A stretch of 13,072 nt of DNA from Desulfobulbus sp. (GTDB taxonomy: Bacteria; Desulfobacterota; Desulfobulbia; Desulfobulbales; Desulfobulbaceae): assembly GCA_030600525.1 (NCBI GenBank), contig JAUVLX010000069.1, positions 1-13,072 of the forward strand, given 5' to 3'. Every line of letters begins with the position of its first letter. Position 1 is the stretch's first letter. Both the position numbers and the translations under genes were made by a program. Shown one piece after another: positions 5,901-13,072 of this stretch. The notes under the pieces are model-generated. The model did no database searches. It saw only the letters and a list, made by a program, of their open reading frames with translations, and was not told the origin of the DNA.

Positions 5901-8072
5901 TCACTGTTGTGATTGAGCTTCAGCCTCCTCAATAAACCGGCTGACCCGTTGAAAAACCTTTTCTGCCCCAAAACCCTGGACAATAACGTGCCGCTCAGAA
6001 CTCATTAACAGGTACTCTTTTTGGGAACTTGCCAGACGGTCAAAAAGCTTTCGCGAACCTTTTCTGCTGACAACCGGATCATGGTCTGCATGGATGACCA
6101 GTGATGGCATGGCAACCTTTGCCACCCTTTTTTCCAGCTCATCAAGAAGATTGCCCACCTCTTTAATGCCTTGTACCGGATTGCGGTCATAGTTTATATG
6201 GGGACTCTCTGCTGCAAACTCCAAAAACTGCTCACCAGGGTGTTCCCCTTTTATTTTTTGCACCATTTTATTCCACGTATCACTGGCAGGCATAAACTTT
6301 GATGAGTAATCCCTGAGCTGCATCGGTGGACAGATCGCGAACACACCTGCGACCTCAGGTACTCGTGATGCCAGATGCAAAGCCAGGGTGCCACCAACAG
6401 ATACCCCGCCGACAATAACCCTGCGGCAGGTATTACTCAGCAGGGCATACCCCGCATCAACCTCATTAACCCAATCCTGATAACTGCAACCGGCAAGATC
6501 AGCAGCGCAAGTGCCATGCCCAGGCAATCGCGGAGCATACACCCAATACCCTTTTTTATGCAGATAACGGGCAAGATCCATTACCTCCAGGGGGGTTGCC
6601 AGGTAACTGTGTACCAGCAGAATACCAGTGCGCTTTTGTACGCTTGAATAAAAGATCGGTTTACCCGAACCCTTTTGTATAGCAGACATGCTGCACCATT
6701 TTTCTACTGCACGCCGGTAGTGCTGGTTTGCCTTTTTTAACAAGTAACGAATAAGAACAAATTTAAGTAAAAAATCCGGCTGCCACGCGAGGGAATATAA
6801 AAATTTCTGCAGGGTTTGCAGCGGTTCAACTTCATTAGCAATGACTTCAACCGGGTTGTCAATCCGTCCCCGATGAAAACTGAGCGGTGCTGACAGTTTT
6901 GAGCGATCGCGAATAAGTGTTTCTCCCTTCCTGATCACAATTCCCTTGTCAATAGCGAGCTGGAAAAAATTTTCAAATTTCTTATACCTATCATCAACAA
7001 CCAAATGACTCTGATCCTCCTGTAACGACTTATGCAAAAAAAGATGCCTGTATTGACGCTCCTGGAGCAAAGAGGCGGCATAAAAAACCCGTCGCTGCAA
7101 GTCCTTTTTCTGTATCTTTTCGTAGGGATACATCCGGAGAAAGGAGGCAAAGAGGTGCTCATGATTAACAGTGGTCATGGAATAAATAGCATGCATGTAC
7201 TGCTGCATGATCCGGCGGCCACATTCCTGAACAACTGTATTAAGAAAAGGAGCGCCAACAAAGCTGGTAAAATCAGACTGCAAGAGTTCTTCATCACTCA
7301 CCAGATTGGCAAGCTGTGCTGCAATATCGATGGGCTTACCAAAACGAATATCAACATCAACCCCGGCAAGCAACATGGTCCCCTCGGTCATTATTTCTTC
7401 GAGCACCCTTTCAGACACCCCCTTGACCAATTTTTCGGTAAGAGTAGAGGCAACATTTTCATGGGCCCGCAAAGGGTAATAGGTAAGATTGACCGGCACA
7501 ATGGTTGGTGCGGCATTGCCCATTTCCTCGACTGATCCAAGCCCGAGATATTCCAGCGAGCAGTTGGCCTGGGGGGTTCTTTTCTTGGAATGCAGTAACA
7601 GGTACCGTCTAAACAGCTCGGTCCGCAAGGCCAAGGTCGCCGCACCCGTATGCGGCTCATGCATGCCTTTGGGGTCAGTCACCATATACTTTCCCCCGTG
7701 CATGATCTTTTTGGTTTTGATCATGCTGCCCTCTGGGAAAATAATCCAGTTAGCCTCACCGGTAAGCAGGGTCTTGATGACAAGTTCGTCACGCTGGGGA
7801 TCTTGAGTGGAAACAGCGCCGACCAGCTCTAGAAAATTGCCGAATCCCCCCTGGAAAAGTTTGGCATTGGCCAGGGACCAGACCGGAATCCCGGTCAGCT
7901 TAAAAATATGGTAAGGGAGGAAAAAAGTCTCGATGCGGGTGAAATGATTAACAACAAAAATAGCCGCATTACCAGGAAGATATTCCCGGCCATGAACTGC
8001 TATATTTGCTTTTGAGAGACGGGAGAGCGTTTTTATGACCATCCCTGTAGTGAGATACGCTGAACGGTTCAT
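5901..8072 (-). CDS. Fusion of a PlsC/PlsB-like glycerolipid acyltransferase domain with an alpha/beta hydrolase
   Basis: The 723-residue protein has two enzymatic halves. Residues about 25-250 are a lysophospholipid/glycerol-phosphate acyltransferase domain, with the block I motif as NHFTRIE (His43, Glu48) and block III as FPEG (112-115). The usual block I form is HX4D, so the glutamate is a conservative departure. Residues about 260-430 are helical and recall the C-terminal part of PlsB-type acyltransferases; I do not recognise this part firmly. Residues about 475-715 form an alpha/beta hydrolase of the carboxylesterase/monoglyceride-lipase type, with nucleophile Ser558 in GVSVGG, likely acid Asp665 in HADHDPVV and His695 in SERHVIV. 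No signal peptide is evident. The likely role is acyl-lipid synthesis or remodelling at the inner membrane; substrate is unknown. The ATG start has GGAG 6 bases upstream, and a good promoter precedes the gene. It converges with the xanthine-dehydrogenase pair and is probably monocistronic. Confidence 0.82.
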   Translation of the reverse strand: MNRSAYLTTGMVIKTLSRLSKANIAVHGREYLPGNAAIFVVNHFTRIETFFLPYHIFKLTGIPVWSLANAKLFQGGFGNFLELVGAVSTQDPQRDELVIKTLLTGEANWIIFPEGSMIKTKKIMHGGKYMVTDPKGMHEPHTGAATLALRTELFRRYLLLHSKKRTPQANCSLEYLGLGSVEEMGNAAPTIVPVNLTYYPLRAHENVASTLTEKLVKGVSERVLEEIMTEGTMLLAGVDVDIRFGKPIDIAAQLANLVSDEELLQSDFTSFVGAPFLNTVVQECGRRIMQQYMHAIYSMTTVNHEHLFASFLRMYPYEKIQKKDLQRRVFYAASLLQERQYRHLFLHKSLQEDQSHLVVDDRYKKFENFFQLAIDKGIVIRKGETLIRDRSKLSAPLSFHRGRIDNPVEVIANEVEPLQTLQKFLYSLAWQPDFLLKFVLIRYLLKKANQHYRRAVEKWCSMSAIQKGSGKPIFYSSVQKRTGILLVHSYLATPLEVMDLARYLHKKGYWVYAPRLPGHGTCAADLAGCSYQDWVNEVDAGYALLSNTCRRVIVGGVSVGGTLALHLASRVPEVAGVFAICPPMQLRDYSSKFMPASDTWNKMVQKIKGEHPGEQFLEFAAESPHINYDRNPVQGIKEVGNLLDELEKRVAKVAMPSLVIHADHDPVVSRKGSRKLFDRLASSQKEYLLMSSERHVIVQGFGAEKVFQRVSRFIEEAEAQSQQ

Positions 8073-8114
8073 CCATTGCTCCGCTGAGGATCACGACGTT
8101 CTGGTAATACTTCT

Positions 8115-8143
8115 AATATAGGTGCCCAGGGCTTATTGATCAA
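8115..8143 (-). promoter_or_regulatory. Candidate sigma70-type promoter of the acyltransferase-hydrolase gene
   Basis: On the minus strand TTGATC (8143-8138) and TATATT (8120-8115) are separated by exactly 17 bases. Predicted initiation near 8108 gives a leader of roughly 36 bases to the ATG at 8072. This is the best promoter-like pair seen in the window. Confidence 0.5.
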
Positions 8144-8194
8144 GGGGGCCTGGATATTGGCAAAGTGATTTGGCCGCAATCAGCAGCAGAAAGC

Positions 8195-8221
8195 CATGGG
8201 GACAGGGAGCCTGCCCCCATG
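8195..8221 (-). repeat. Strong hairpin downstream of the MscS-family gene (terminator-like or REP-like)
   Basis: CATGGGG (8195-8201) pairs with CCCCATG (8215-8221), and CAGG (8203-8206) pairs with CCTG (8210-8213) around a GAG loop, with a single A/C mismatch. It begins 15 bases after the channel stop codon in the direction of transcription. No U-tract follows on either strand, so it is not a classic intrinsic terminator. It may protect the 3' end of the mRNA or be a single copy of a dispersed palindromic repeat. Confidence 0.5.
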
Positions 8222-8235
8222 AAATTGTGTCGGTG

Positions 8236-10593
8236 TTAAAACGGGTCTGTATTGGTTGCTGCCGCATTCTGTTTGGCTTTCTCTTCCGCCGCTAGTTGCT
8301 GACCGGCTGCAGCTCCGGCCGCCTCACGCACCTGCTCCTCTGTAAGCGATTTATCTTCCACCTGCGGTACTTCAACAATAACCTTACGGTGGGCATAGTG
8401 AATCCCTTTAGCGGCAAGGGCATCACTGATACGTCGATAAGCATCCCGACGAATAAGAAACTGACGACCGGGTTTGGCTGTAAATTTCACCCTGATCACC
8501 ATCACCGAATTGGAAATTTCATACACCCCCTGCGATTTCACCGGCAGGATAAAATCAGGGCCAAGTTCTTCATCCTGGAGCATTGCCTGACCGACCTTTT
8601 TGATAACCTTCCTTACCACCTCCACATCGGTATCATATGGAAACTCTAGATTAAATTTAACAACAATCCCTCCCCGCATGAAGTTGGTAATCGAACCAAG
8701 ATCACTGTGGGGAACAATCTGCAACATCCCGCGATGGTGGCGCAGCATCACATTACGCAGGGTAATATTTTCAACCGCTCCTTTAACGGACCCGGCCTGA
8801 ATATATTCCCCGACGCGGAAAGCATCATCCAGCAAATAAAAAACACCTGACAGCACATCAGAAACCAATTTCTGGGCACCAAAGCCGATAGCAAGGCCGA
8901 TAACACCAGCACCGGCAAGCAAGGGGGCTATATCCACTCCAATTGATGACAGCACAATCAAGGCGACCATAACCAGGAGGGTAGTGGCGATAAATTTACG
9001 AATCATCGGCAGCAGGGTATAGCTTCTCCCCAGTTGTTTGGCGCTGCCGAACTCATCACTCTCATTGACGTCCTCCTCTTCCTGCTCGGGCATCGACTCC
9101 GTAATCTTACGTTCGATAATTCTGGAAATAAAACGCCAGATAAAAAGGGCAAGGGTAAGAGTGATCAGAATATCAAAGGCAGACTGGACTATATTGGTAG
9201 CAAATGGAAAGTCAAAACCCCACAGGGTCATGACCCAGACAAAAAGAACAAGCACCAGAAAAGCACGAAAAACCCTCTGCATGATTTGCTTTAACCTTCT
9301 TTCTTTCTGTTCAGGGCTGAGATAGGCATCACTTAAAGCAGCCTTTTTCTGTTCGTCCGGCTCTTCTTCCCGTTTGATGCCAAGAGTGCTCACAATGTTA
9401 CCGATTAACCAGTAGCCGATGCGATCAAGGATTAGGTAAAGCGGCACAATCAACAAACTGATTATCAGAGCTCCATTATCCTTTCCAGTTCTGGTAATTA
9501 AGGTGTTAATCCAGATGGACCAAATCCCAAAAAGGTACAGCAAGGCGAATACGTGCCACATGGAAGCAAACTGCCGCATTGCCCAGGAGTTAGGGGCTTG
9601 CCCTTCTTCTCCAGTCAAAATCGCTTCTGTCACATGCCGCCTAGTCAACACTATTTTACCGGCAATAAGGAGCAGCAACAGCGTCCCCAACACAGCCCCC
9701 AAAGCAAGCCAGGGTCCCTTACTTATACCGGCATCCCTTAAAAAAGTAAGGGCCATCATGGCAGTGGCCGTGTACCAGGTAAAGATTTGAAAGCCTTTAT
9801 GCACTTTTTCTGCAAGAGCATCGTCCAAGGGCAACAGACGCAATGCAGGAGCACCTGGACTACAGAAAAAACGGGACAGTAAAGAGAGACCTCGTCCACC
9901 TAGAATGGTTCCCAGTAAAGCCATGAACGCTGCTCTTACCGGTTGCAGGTCAATATCAAGAATAAAAAAGAAAACCAGGGAGCCGGCCACAAAAAATGTA
10001 AGATAGACAATGGCCGGTAAAAGAGCAACGCAGGCTCCCCACAACCGATTCATCCCCTCATCCTCTTCTCCGGCAGGAGGAGGTGCCTGAAGCAGGGTCC
10101 CGCCTGTTATTCTCCGTAAGAACCACTCAACGCCCAAGCCCACTCCAAGAGAGAGAAGTATCAGGAACAGGTTGAGGAGTAATCTATCAAATTGACCGTC
10201 GCCAATCTGCAGCAGGGCACGGCCCACCTCTCCCGGGATCCGTAGGAAAAAAGGCAGAAGACGGACCCCACCTGCCCCACTTTCATCGTTTTTATTATCA
10301 ATGGCATGGAGCCACTCTCTTAACGATGCCCCCAAACCTGTTTTTTTCTCAGGCAAAGTCGATTTAACCGCTGCAATTTTTCCAAGCTCGCCAATGAGCA
10401 GTTCACGAATTTCGCGGTCACTAAGGCGGGCAAGCACCGCATCGATTTCCTGAGGGCTTTTGGCCGCACTGATAGCCTCCTTGGCACCAGGATCAGCGTC
10501 CTTACTGGCTGCAAGGCTTGCAGTGCCTCCTGCTAACAACAGTAAAACAAGAAGAATCCCTCCCACCAGCCTAAAACCAAAAACCGTTCTCAT
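8236..10593 (-). CDS. Large MscS-family mechanosensitive ion channel
   Basis: This 785-residue inner-membrane protein should open under membrane tension to release solutes during hypo-osmotic shock. The N-terminus is a signal peptide: a basic start, a hydrophobic run at about 9-22, and probable cleavage near residue 28 (SLA-A). A short extracytoplasmic segment follows (about 30-125), then many hydrophobic helices. The MscS core is clear at about 552-640: the pore-lining, Gly/Ala-rich helix within AGAGVIGLAIGFGAQ (560-574), then VSDVLSGVFYLLDDAFRVG, and the cytoplasmic beta domain with QIVPHSDLGSITNF. The C-terminus is an Ala/Gln/Glu-rich tail. At 785 residues it is much longer than E. coli MscS (286 aa) and falls among the multi-helix relatives, but shorter than MscK/YjeP. 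The start is strongly supported by AGGAGGT 4-5 bases upstream. It is separated from the MFS gene by a terminator-like hairpin and is probably a single-gene unit. Confidence 0.92.
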   Translation of the reverse strand: MRTVFGFRLVGGILLVLLLLAGGTASLAASKDADPGAKEAISAAKSPQEIDAVLARLSDREIRELLIGELGKIAAVKSTLPEKKTGLGASLREWLHAIDNKNDESGAGGVRLLPFFLRIPGEVGRALLQIGDGQFDRLLLNLFLILLSLGVGLGVEWFLRRITGGTLLQAPPPAGEEDEGMNRLWGACVALLPAIVYLTFFVAGSLVFFFILDIDLQPVRAAFMALLGTILGGRGLSLLSRFFCSPGAPALRLLPLDDALAEKVHKGFQIFTWYTATAMMALTFLRDAGISKGPWLALGAVLGTLLLLLIAGKIVLTRRHVTEAILTGEEGQAPNSWAMRQFASMWHVFALLYLFGIWSIWINTLITRTGKDNGALIISLLIVPLYLILDRIGYWLIGNIVSTLGIKREEEPDEQKKAALSDAYLSPEQKERRLKQIMQRVFRAFLVLVLFVWVMTLWGFDFPFATNIVQSAFDILITLTLALFIWRFISRIIERKITESMPEQEEEDVNESDEFGSAKQLGRSYTLLPMIRKFIATTLLVMVALIVLSSIGVDIAPLLAGAGVIGLAIGFGAQKLVSDVLSGVFYLLDDAFRVGEYIQAGSVKGAVENITLRNVMLRHHRGMLQIVPHSDLGSITNFMRGGIVVKFNLEFPYDTDVEVVRKVIKKVGQAMLQDEELGPDFILPVKSQGVYEISNSVMVIRVKFTAKPGRQFLIRRDAYRRISDALAAKGIHYAHRKVIVEVPQVEDKSLTEEQVREAAGAAAGQQLAAEEKAKQNAAATNTDPF

Positions 10594-10597
10594 TTTT

Positions 10598-10604
10598 ACC
10601 TCCT
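10598..10604 (-). promoter_or_regulatory. Near-perfect Shine-Dalgarno of the MscS-family gene
   Basis: On the minus strand AGGAGGT ends 4 bases before the ATG at 10593. It is the strongest ribosome binding site in the window and fixes the start. Confidence 0.8.
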
Positions 10605-10621
10605 CTTTTGTAATTATTATT

Positions 10622-10640
10622 GAATAAAGTTATTCTACCA
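10622..10640 (-). promoter_or_regulatory. Candidate extended -10 promoter with overlapping inverted repeat, upstream of the MscS-family gene
   Basis: On the minus strand TGGTAGAAT (10640-10632) fits an extended -10 element; no good -35 hexamer is seen 17 bases upstream. The -10 overlaps GAATAA-AG-TTATTC (10622-10635), a small inverted repeat that might be a regulator site or simply AT-rich promoter sequence. Confidence 0.25.
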
Positions 10641-10721
10641 TCTCGTTGGCACGAAGAGAGCTGTCCGTGGTATCAATATCAACTGCAGTCCGTTCGAAAT
10701 CGTAAATAATTATTCAAACAC

Positions 10722-10749
10722 GGCTCTTTTCTAAAACAAGAAAACAGCC
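10722..10749 (-). terminator. Terminator-like hairpin after the MFS transporter gene
   Basis: GGCT (10722-10725) pairs with AGCC (10746-10749) and TTTTCT (10727-10732) pairs with AGAAAA (10739-10744), with one C/C mismatch and a 6-base loop. It starts 5 bases after the MFS stop codon on the minus strand. The following sequence GTGTTTGAATAATT is only modestly U-rich, so termination efficiency is uncertain. Confidence 0.5.
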
Positions 10750-10754
10750 ATTTG

Positions 10755-12143
10755 CTAGGATGCAGCGCTCTCGACATCACTCTTTTTGGCTGAACGCAGT
10801 CTCGGCAGACAGACCAGGGCCACAAGCACCAGTACTGCAATCATATACCAGGGGAACCAGCCCATAGAGATTTTAAAAGCCTCATTTTCAACCAGTTCTG
10901 TTGTCCACTGGGGATGCTGACTCCCCTCCAGTTCTCGCAATTGCAGAATCAGCACCGCATAAAAAATACCGATAATGCCGTACGCCGCATTAAAGGCCAG
11001 ACCTTTAAAACTAAGTACTGTTGCCCGCTGCTCAGATGCGGTTATCTCATTGAGATAGTAACTAGTAAAAAAAGAGGTCATCATCATCCCTACAAATACA
11101 AACATCATGGGTACGAACCCGTAATAAGGGATAAACAGCGGGAGGAGAAACAAAGTAGCCAATGCCAGCAGAGCAAGCACAATCAGGTTCTTTGCCAGCG
11201 AGAATCGCTCAGTCATCCCCCTTGCTATTCTGGGAACCAGCAACCCTAAAACTGCCACTCCTGATCCGAGAAGACCAAAGCTGGCCTCTGGCAGGTTGAT
11301 CAATCGATAATACTGGCTGGTCATGGTCACGATCATGCGCAAGGTATGATCAAAGGTCATCGCAAAAAGGATGATAGCCAGGGCCAAAGGGGTACGTATA
11401 ATCCAGCGACCGGCAGCCATTGTCTGGCGCGTCATCTCCCTGACACTTAACTGTACCGGTTCCCCCTGCTCTCCATTGACAACTACTTGCGGATCGCGCA
11501 TGCGCATAGTCGTCATCCACGCCAAAATGCCTAACAAAAGGGTTAGGTAAATGGGGAAACGCATGGTCACTTGTTGGGAAAGCATACCGGTAAAGCCAAA
11601 CAGGTGCAGAAAGCGATTAACCATACCTGGATCATAGACCGCAGCACCAATAGTCATGGCAAAAATATAACCGATGTTCTGACAACGCATCTGCAAATCA
11701 AGCACCTTGGGCCACTCTTCGCGGATACCCGCCTCGACCAGAGTATCATAAGCCATCGCCTCATCGGCACCACTCGCCATGGCTTCAGCCACACCGCTCA
11801 ATACCCTGTTCACCAGAAACGCTGAAAAGATTAGATTGCCATTGCCCAGAGGCACAAAGGCAATCACTGCCAGTTCAGCGATCATAAAGAGTGTGGTCCC
11901 CACCAACAGACGCTTTCTGCCGATTACATCCGCCACCACCCCCAGGGGAACCTCAGCCAAAACAATGGTAAAGGCCCACACTGTATTCAGCAGGGCAAAC
12001 TGCTCCAGGGTCAAGCCGTAATCAAGAAAAAGAATTGTAAAAACAGGATAGTAAAATCTGGCGTTGAAAAGCACCCGGAACAGGAGAAACAACTTTATAT
12101 TGAGCAGGCTGAACGGCGAGGTGGAACTCTTGGTCATACTCAT
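10755..12143 (-). CDS. Major facilitator superfamily transporter
   Basis: This inner-membrane secondary transporter has about twelve hydrophobic segments over 462 residues. The diagnostic MFS loop motif between helices 2 and 3 is visible as GVVADVIGRKR at about residues 68-78, with the conserved Asp72 and the Gly-Arg-Lys run. Helix 1 (about 17-40) contains NARFYYPVFTILFLDYG. The substrate cannot be told from sequence; the general appearance resembles drug/efflux-type or unassigned MFS proteins. Start choice: the frame stays open back to a TTG at 12233, but the extra 30 residues are hydrophobic, unlike the family, and begin without a ribosome binding site. ATG at 12143 or ATG at 12137 is more likely, although neither has a strong ribosome binding site. 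The gene is followed by a terminator-like hairpin and divides from the sensor gene head-to-head. Confidence 0.85.
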   Translation of the reverse strand: MSMTKSSTSPFSLLNIKLFLLFRVLFNARFYYPVFTILFLDYGLTLEQFALLNTVWAFTIVLAEVPLGVVADVIGRKRLLVGTTLFMIAELAVIAFVPLGNGNLIFSAFLVNRVLSGVAEAMASGADEAMAYDTLVEAGIREEWPKVLDLQMRCQNIGYIFAMTIGAAVYDPGMVNRFLHLFGFTGMLSQQVTMRFPIYLTLLLGILAWMTTMRMRDPQVVVNGEQGEPVQLSVREMTRQTMAAGRWIIRTPLALAIILFAMTFDHTLRMIVTMTSQYYRLINLPEASFGLLGSGVAVLGLLVPRIARGMTERFSLAKNLIVLALLALATLFLLPLFIPYYGFVPMMFVFVGMMMTSFFTSYYLNEITASEQRATVLSFKGLAFNAAYGIIGIFYAVLILQLRELEGSQHPQWTTELVENEAFKISMGWFPWYMIAVLVLVALVCLPRLRSAKKSDVESAAS

Positions 12144-12247
12144 GTATTTCAAAAAAAAGTTATGTTTATTCTTGACGATGTTGAACAATACCCATTTCAA
12201 CAGGGATAACCAGACAAAAAAGGTGCTCCTCAAAGTAAATGATTACA

Positions 12248-12277
12248 TTGGACTATTTACAAAAGCTTCTATATACT
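12248..12277 (+). promoter_or_regulatory. Candidate promoter for the leader ORF and sensor gene
   Basis: TTGGAC (12248-12253) and TATACT (12272-12277) are 18 bases apart on the plus strand. The -10 is good and the -35 weak. Initiation near 12284 would give a leader of about 170 bases before the sensor ATG. The rest of the 12144-12452 gap shows no longer gene. Confidence 0.35.
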
Positions 12278-12334
12278 GTTAGCGACAGATGCTTTTCTGT
12301 ACGCAGTGCCCCCCTTGAATACTAGGAGATCTGC

Positions 12335-12376
12335 ATGACTGTATCCAACCACTGTCGGAAAATGGAGGCGATGTGA
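12335..12376 (+). CDS. Possible 13-residue leader peptide upstream of the sensor gene
   Basis: ATG at 12335 is preceded by AGGAG (12324-12328) at a 6-base spacing and encodes MTVSNHCRKMEAM before TGA at 12374-12376. The ribosome binding site is far better than that of the downstream sensor gene. It could be a regulatory leader peptide or a chance ORF. It is in a different reading frame from the sensor and is separated from it by 76 bases. Confidence 0.3.
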   Translation: MTVSNHCRKMEAM

Positions 12377-12419
12377 TCAGCCCAAGCCACTACCCTGTAT
12401 CTGATCCTGGCTTCAGCCG

Positions 12420-12436
12420 CTGTTTCATCAAAACAG
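12420..12436 (+). promoter_or_regulatory. Small hairpin just before the sensor start
   Basis: CTGTTT (12420-12425) pairs with AAACAG (12431-12436) around a CATCA loop, 16 bases before the sensor ATG. Six base pairs is a modest stem. Its position between the leader ORF and a gene lacking a clear ribosome binding site makes a role in translation control conceivable. Confidence 0.2.
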
Positions 12437-12452
12437 GCTCACCACTTTTCAC

Positions 12453-13072
12453 ATGAAGTTCCTTGGCCATTCTCGTGCAAAAAAAATCACTTTCCTCACC
12501 ATATCTGCGGTCTTTTTCCTGTTTCTACTGACTGTCAGCGCCTACGTTTTTCTCTACCTTTTTAACACCGTCAACTACAGCCAAAAACAAACTCTCCAAT
12601 CGCTTGCTCTGGTGTTACAGCAGCAGGTTGCCTCCTCAGCAGATACCGCAAAGCATAGCTACCTGCGCGCTGCAGCAGAAAACCAACTCGCCACCCTGCG
12701 CACACTGCAGGTAAAATATCAGGAAGGAGCACTCTCCCAAGACGAGGCGCAATGGCTTGCTGGTAGTATCATCACAGGGCAGCAAATGAGCAAAGCCTGC
12801 TATAACTTTGCCATCAATGCACAGGGAACGATCAGTGTGCACCCCCTGGATGACATGATCGGGACCAAGTATCAGGAGCAAAACACTCATCAACATAAGG
12901 GTCTTCCCAGGCAGGGTTTTTACACTTTCACTAGACAGCATCACACGAATAAATCAGTCGCTGTCCCCATGCTGGGCTACGTTACCACCTTTAAGCCCTG
13001 GGGCTGGCAGATAGTTACCAGTATTGCTGTTGAGGAAGCTGCAACCCTTATAAATTTTGAGGACATTCAATC
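12453..13072 (+). CDS. Membrane sensor with Cache-type extracytoplasmic domain (3' end outside window)
   Basis: The frame is open from ATG 12453 to the window end, giving 206 residues. An uncleaved signal-anchor helix covers about residues 12-38 after a basic start (SRAKK). The periplasmic part starts with a long helix (about 42-105, Gln- and Ala-rich) followed by a PAS-like Cache fold. NFAINAQGTISVHP (118-131) and FKPWGWQIVTSIAVEE (180-195) match the conserved strands of single-Cache (sCache_2 type) ligand-binding domains. Such domains sense small molecules and feed methyl-accepting chemotaxis proteins, histidine kinases or diguanylate cyclases; the output domain is beyond the window, so the class is unknown. 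An in-frame TGA at 12402 and no other start codon make 12453 the only sensible start, although no good ribosome binding site precedes it. The gene diverges from the MFS transporter. Confidence 0.8.
   Translation, partial: MKFLGHSRAKKITFLTISAVFFLFLLTVSAYVFLYLFNTVNYSQKQTLQSLALVLQQQVASSADTAKHSYLRAAAENQLATLRTLQVKYQEGALSQDEAQWLAGSIITGQQMSKACYNFAINAQGTISVHPLDDMIGTKYQEQNTHQHKGLPRQGFYTFTRQHHTNKSVAVPMLGYVTTFKPWGWQIVTSIAVEEAATLINFEDIQ

Noticed and set aside
7032..7535. Open frame of 167 codons on the plus strand
   Set aside because: It is antisense to the well-supported acyltransferase-hydrolase gene, has no recognisable domain and its start has no ribosome binding site.
12144..12233. N-terminal 30-residue extension of the MFS transporter from TTG 12233
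   Set aside because: There is no ribosome binding site before the TTG, and the translated segment is unlike MFS N-termini; ATG 12143 or 12137 gives a normal start.
12636..12944. Open frame of 102 codons on the minus strand
   Set aside because: It is antisense to the Cache sensor, which matches a known domain in the plus frame.
1..13072. CRISPR arrays, defence islands, prophage or transposon signatures
   Set aside because: No spaced direct repeats, transposase, integrase or phage-like proteins were seen on either strand.

Overview
The window reads as ordinary bacterial chromosome of moderate GC content. It is densely coding, with two tail-to-tail or head-to-head strand switches and no rRNA, tRNA, CRISPR array or insertion sequence that I can see. 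The gene mix (a fatty-acid oxidation alpha-subunit tail, a FadD15-type acyl-CoA synthetase, a two-gene xanthine-dehydrogenase-type hydroxylase, a large MscS channel and a Cache-domain sensor) suggests an environmental Gram-negative bacterium. Desulfobacterota (the old Deltaproteobacteria) would fit, but that assignment is an inference from protein style, not something the sequence proves.

Layout. Positions 1-5807 are on the plus strand. They hold the end of a 3-hydroxyacyl-CoA dehydrogenase/enoyl-CoA hydratase-type protein, a long-chain acyl-CoA synthetase, then the molybdenum subunit and the fused [2Fe-2S]/FAD subunit of a xanthine dehydrogenase-family enzyme, whose reading frames overlap by 4 bases. 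Positions 5901-12143 are on the minus strand. In transcription order they hold an MFS transporter, a 785-residue MscS-family mechanosensitive channel and a 723-residue fusion of a glycerolipid acyltransferase domain with an alpha/beta hydrolase. The last 620 bases are on the plus strand again and carry the N-terminal part of a membrane sensor with a Cache-type extracytoplasmic domain, cut by the window edge. The intergenic gaps are short (largest about 310 bases, 12144-12452). They hold candidate promoters, one terminator-like hairpin after the MFS gene, a strong hairpin after the channel gene, and a 13-codon leader ORF before the sensor.

How the genes relate. The first two genes belong together: acyl-CoA synthetase activates fatty acids and the alpha-subunit protein processes them in beta-oxidation. 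The acyltransferase-hydrolase fusion also concerns acyl lipids but lies on the other strand behind its own promoter. The xanthine-dehydrogenase pair has no obvious pathway partner in the window, so its substrate is open. The channel, the MFS transporter and the sensor look like separate transcription units.

I found no convincing wholly new multi-gene system. The points most worth a second look are: (1) the [2Fe-2S]/FAD subunit, where the first of four cluster-binding cysteines is an arginine; (2) the acyltransferase-hydrolase fusion with a glutamate in its HX4D motif; (3) the leader peptide plus hairpin ahead of the sensor; and (4) the uncertain start of the molybdenum subunit.
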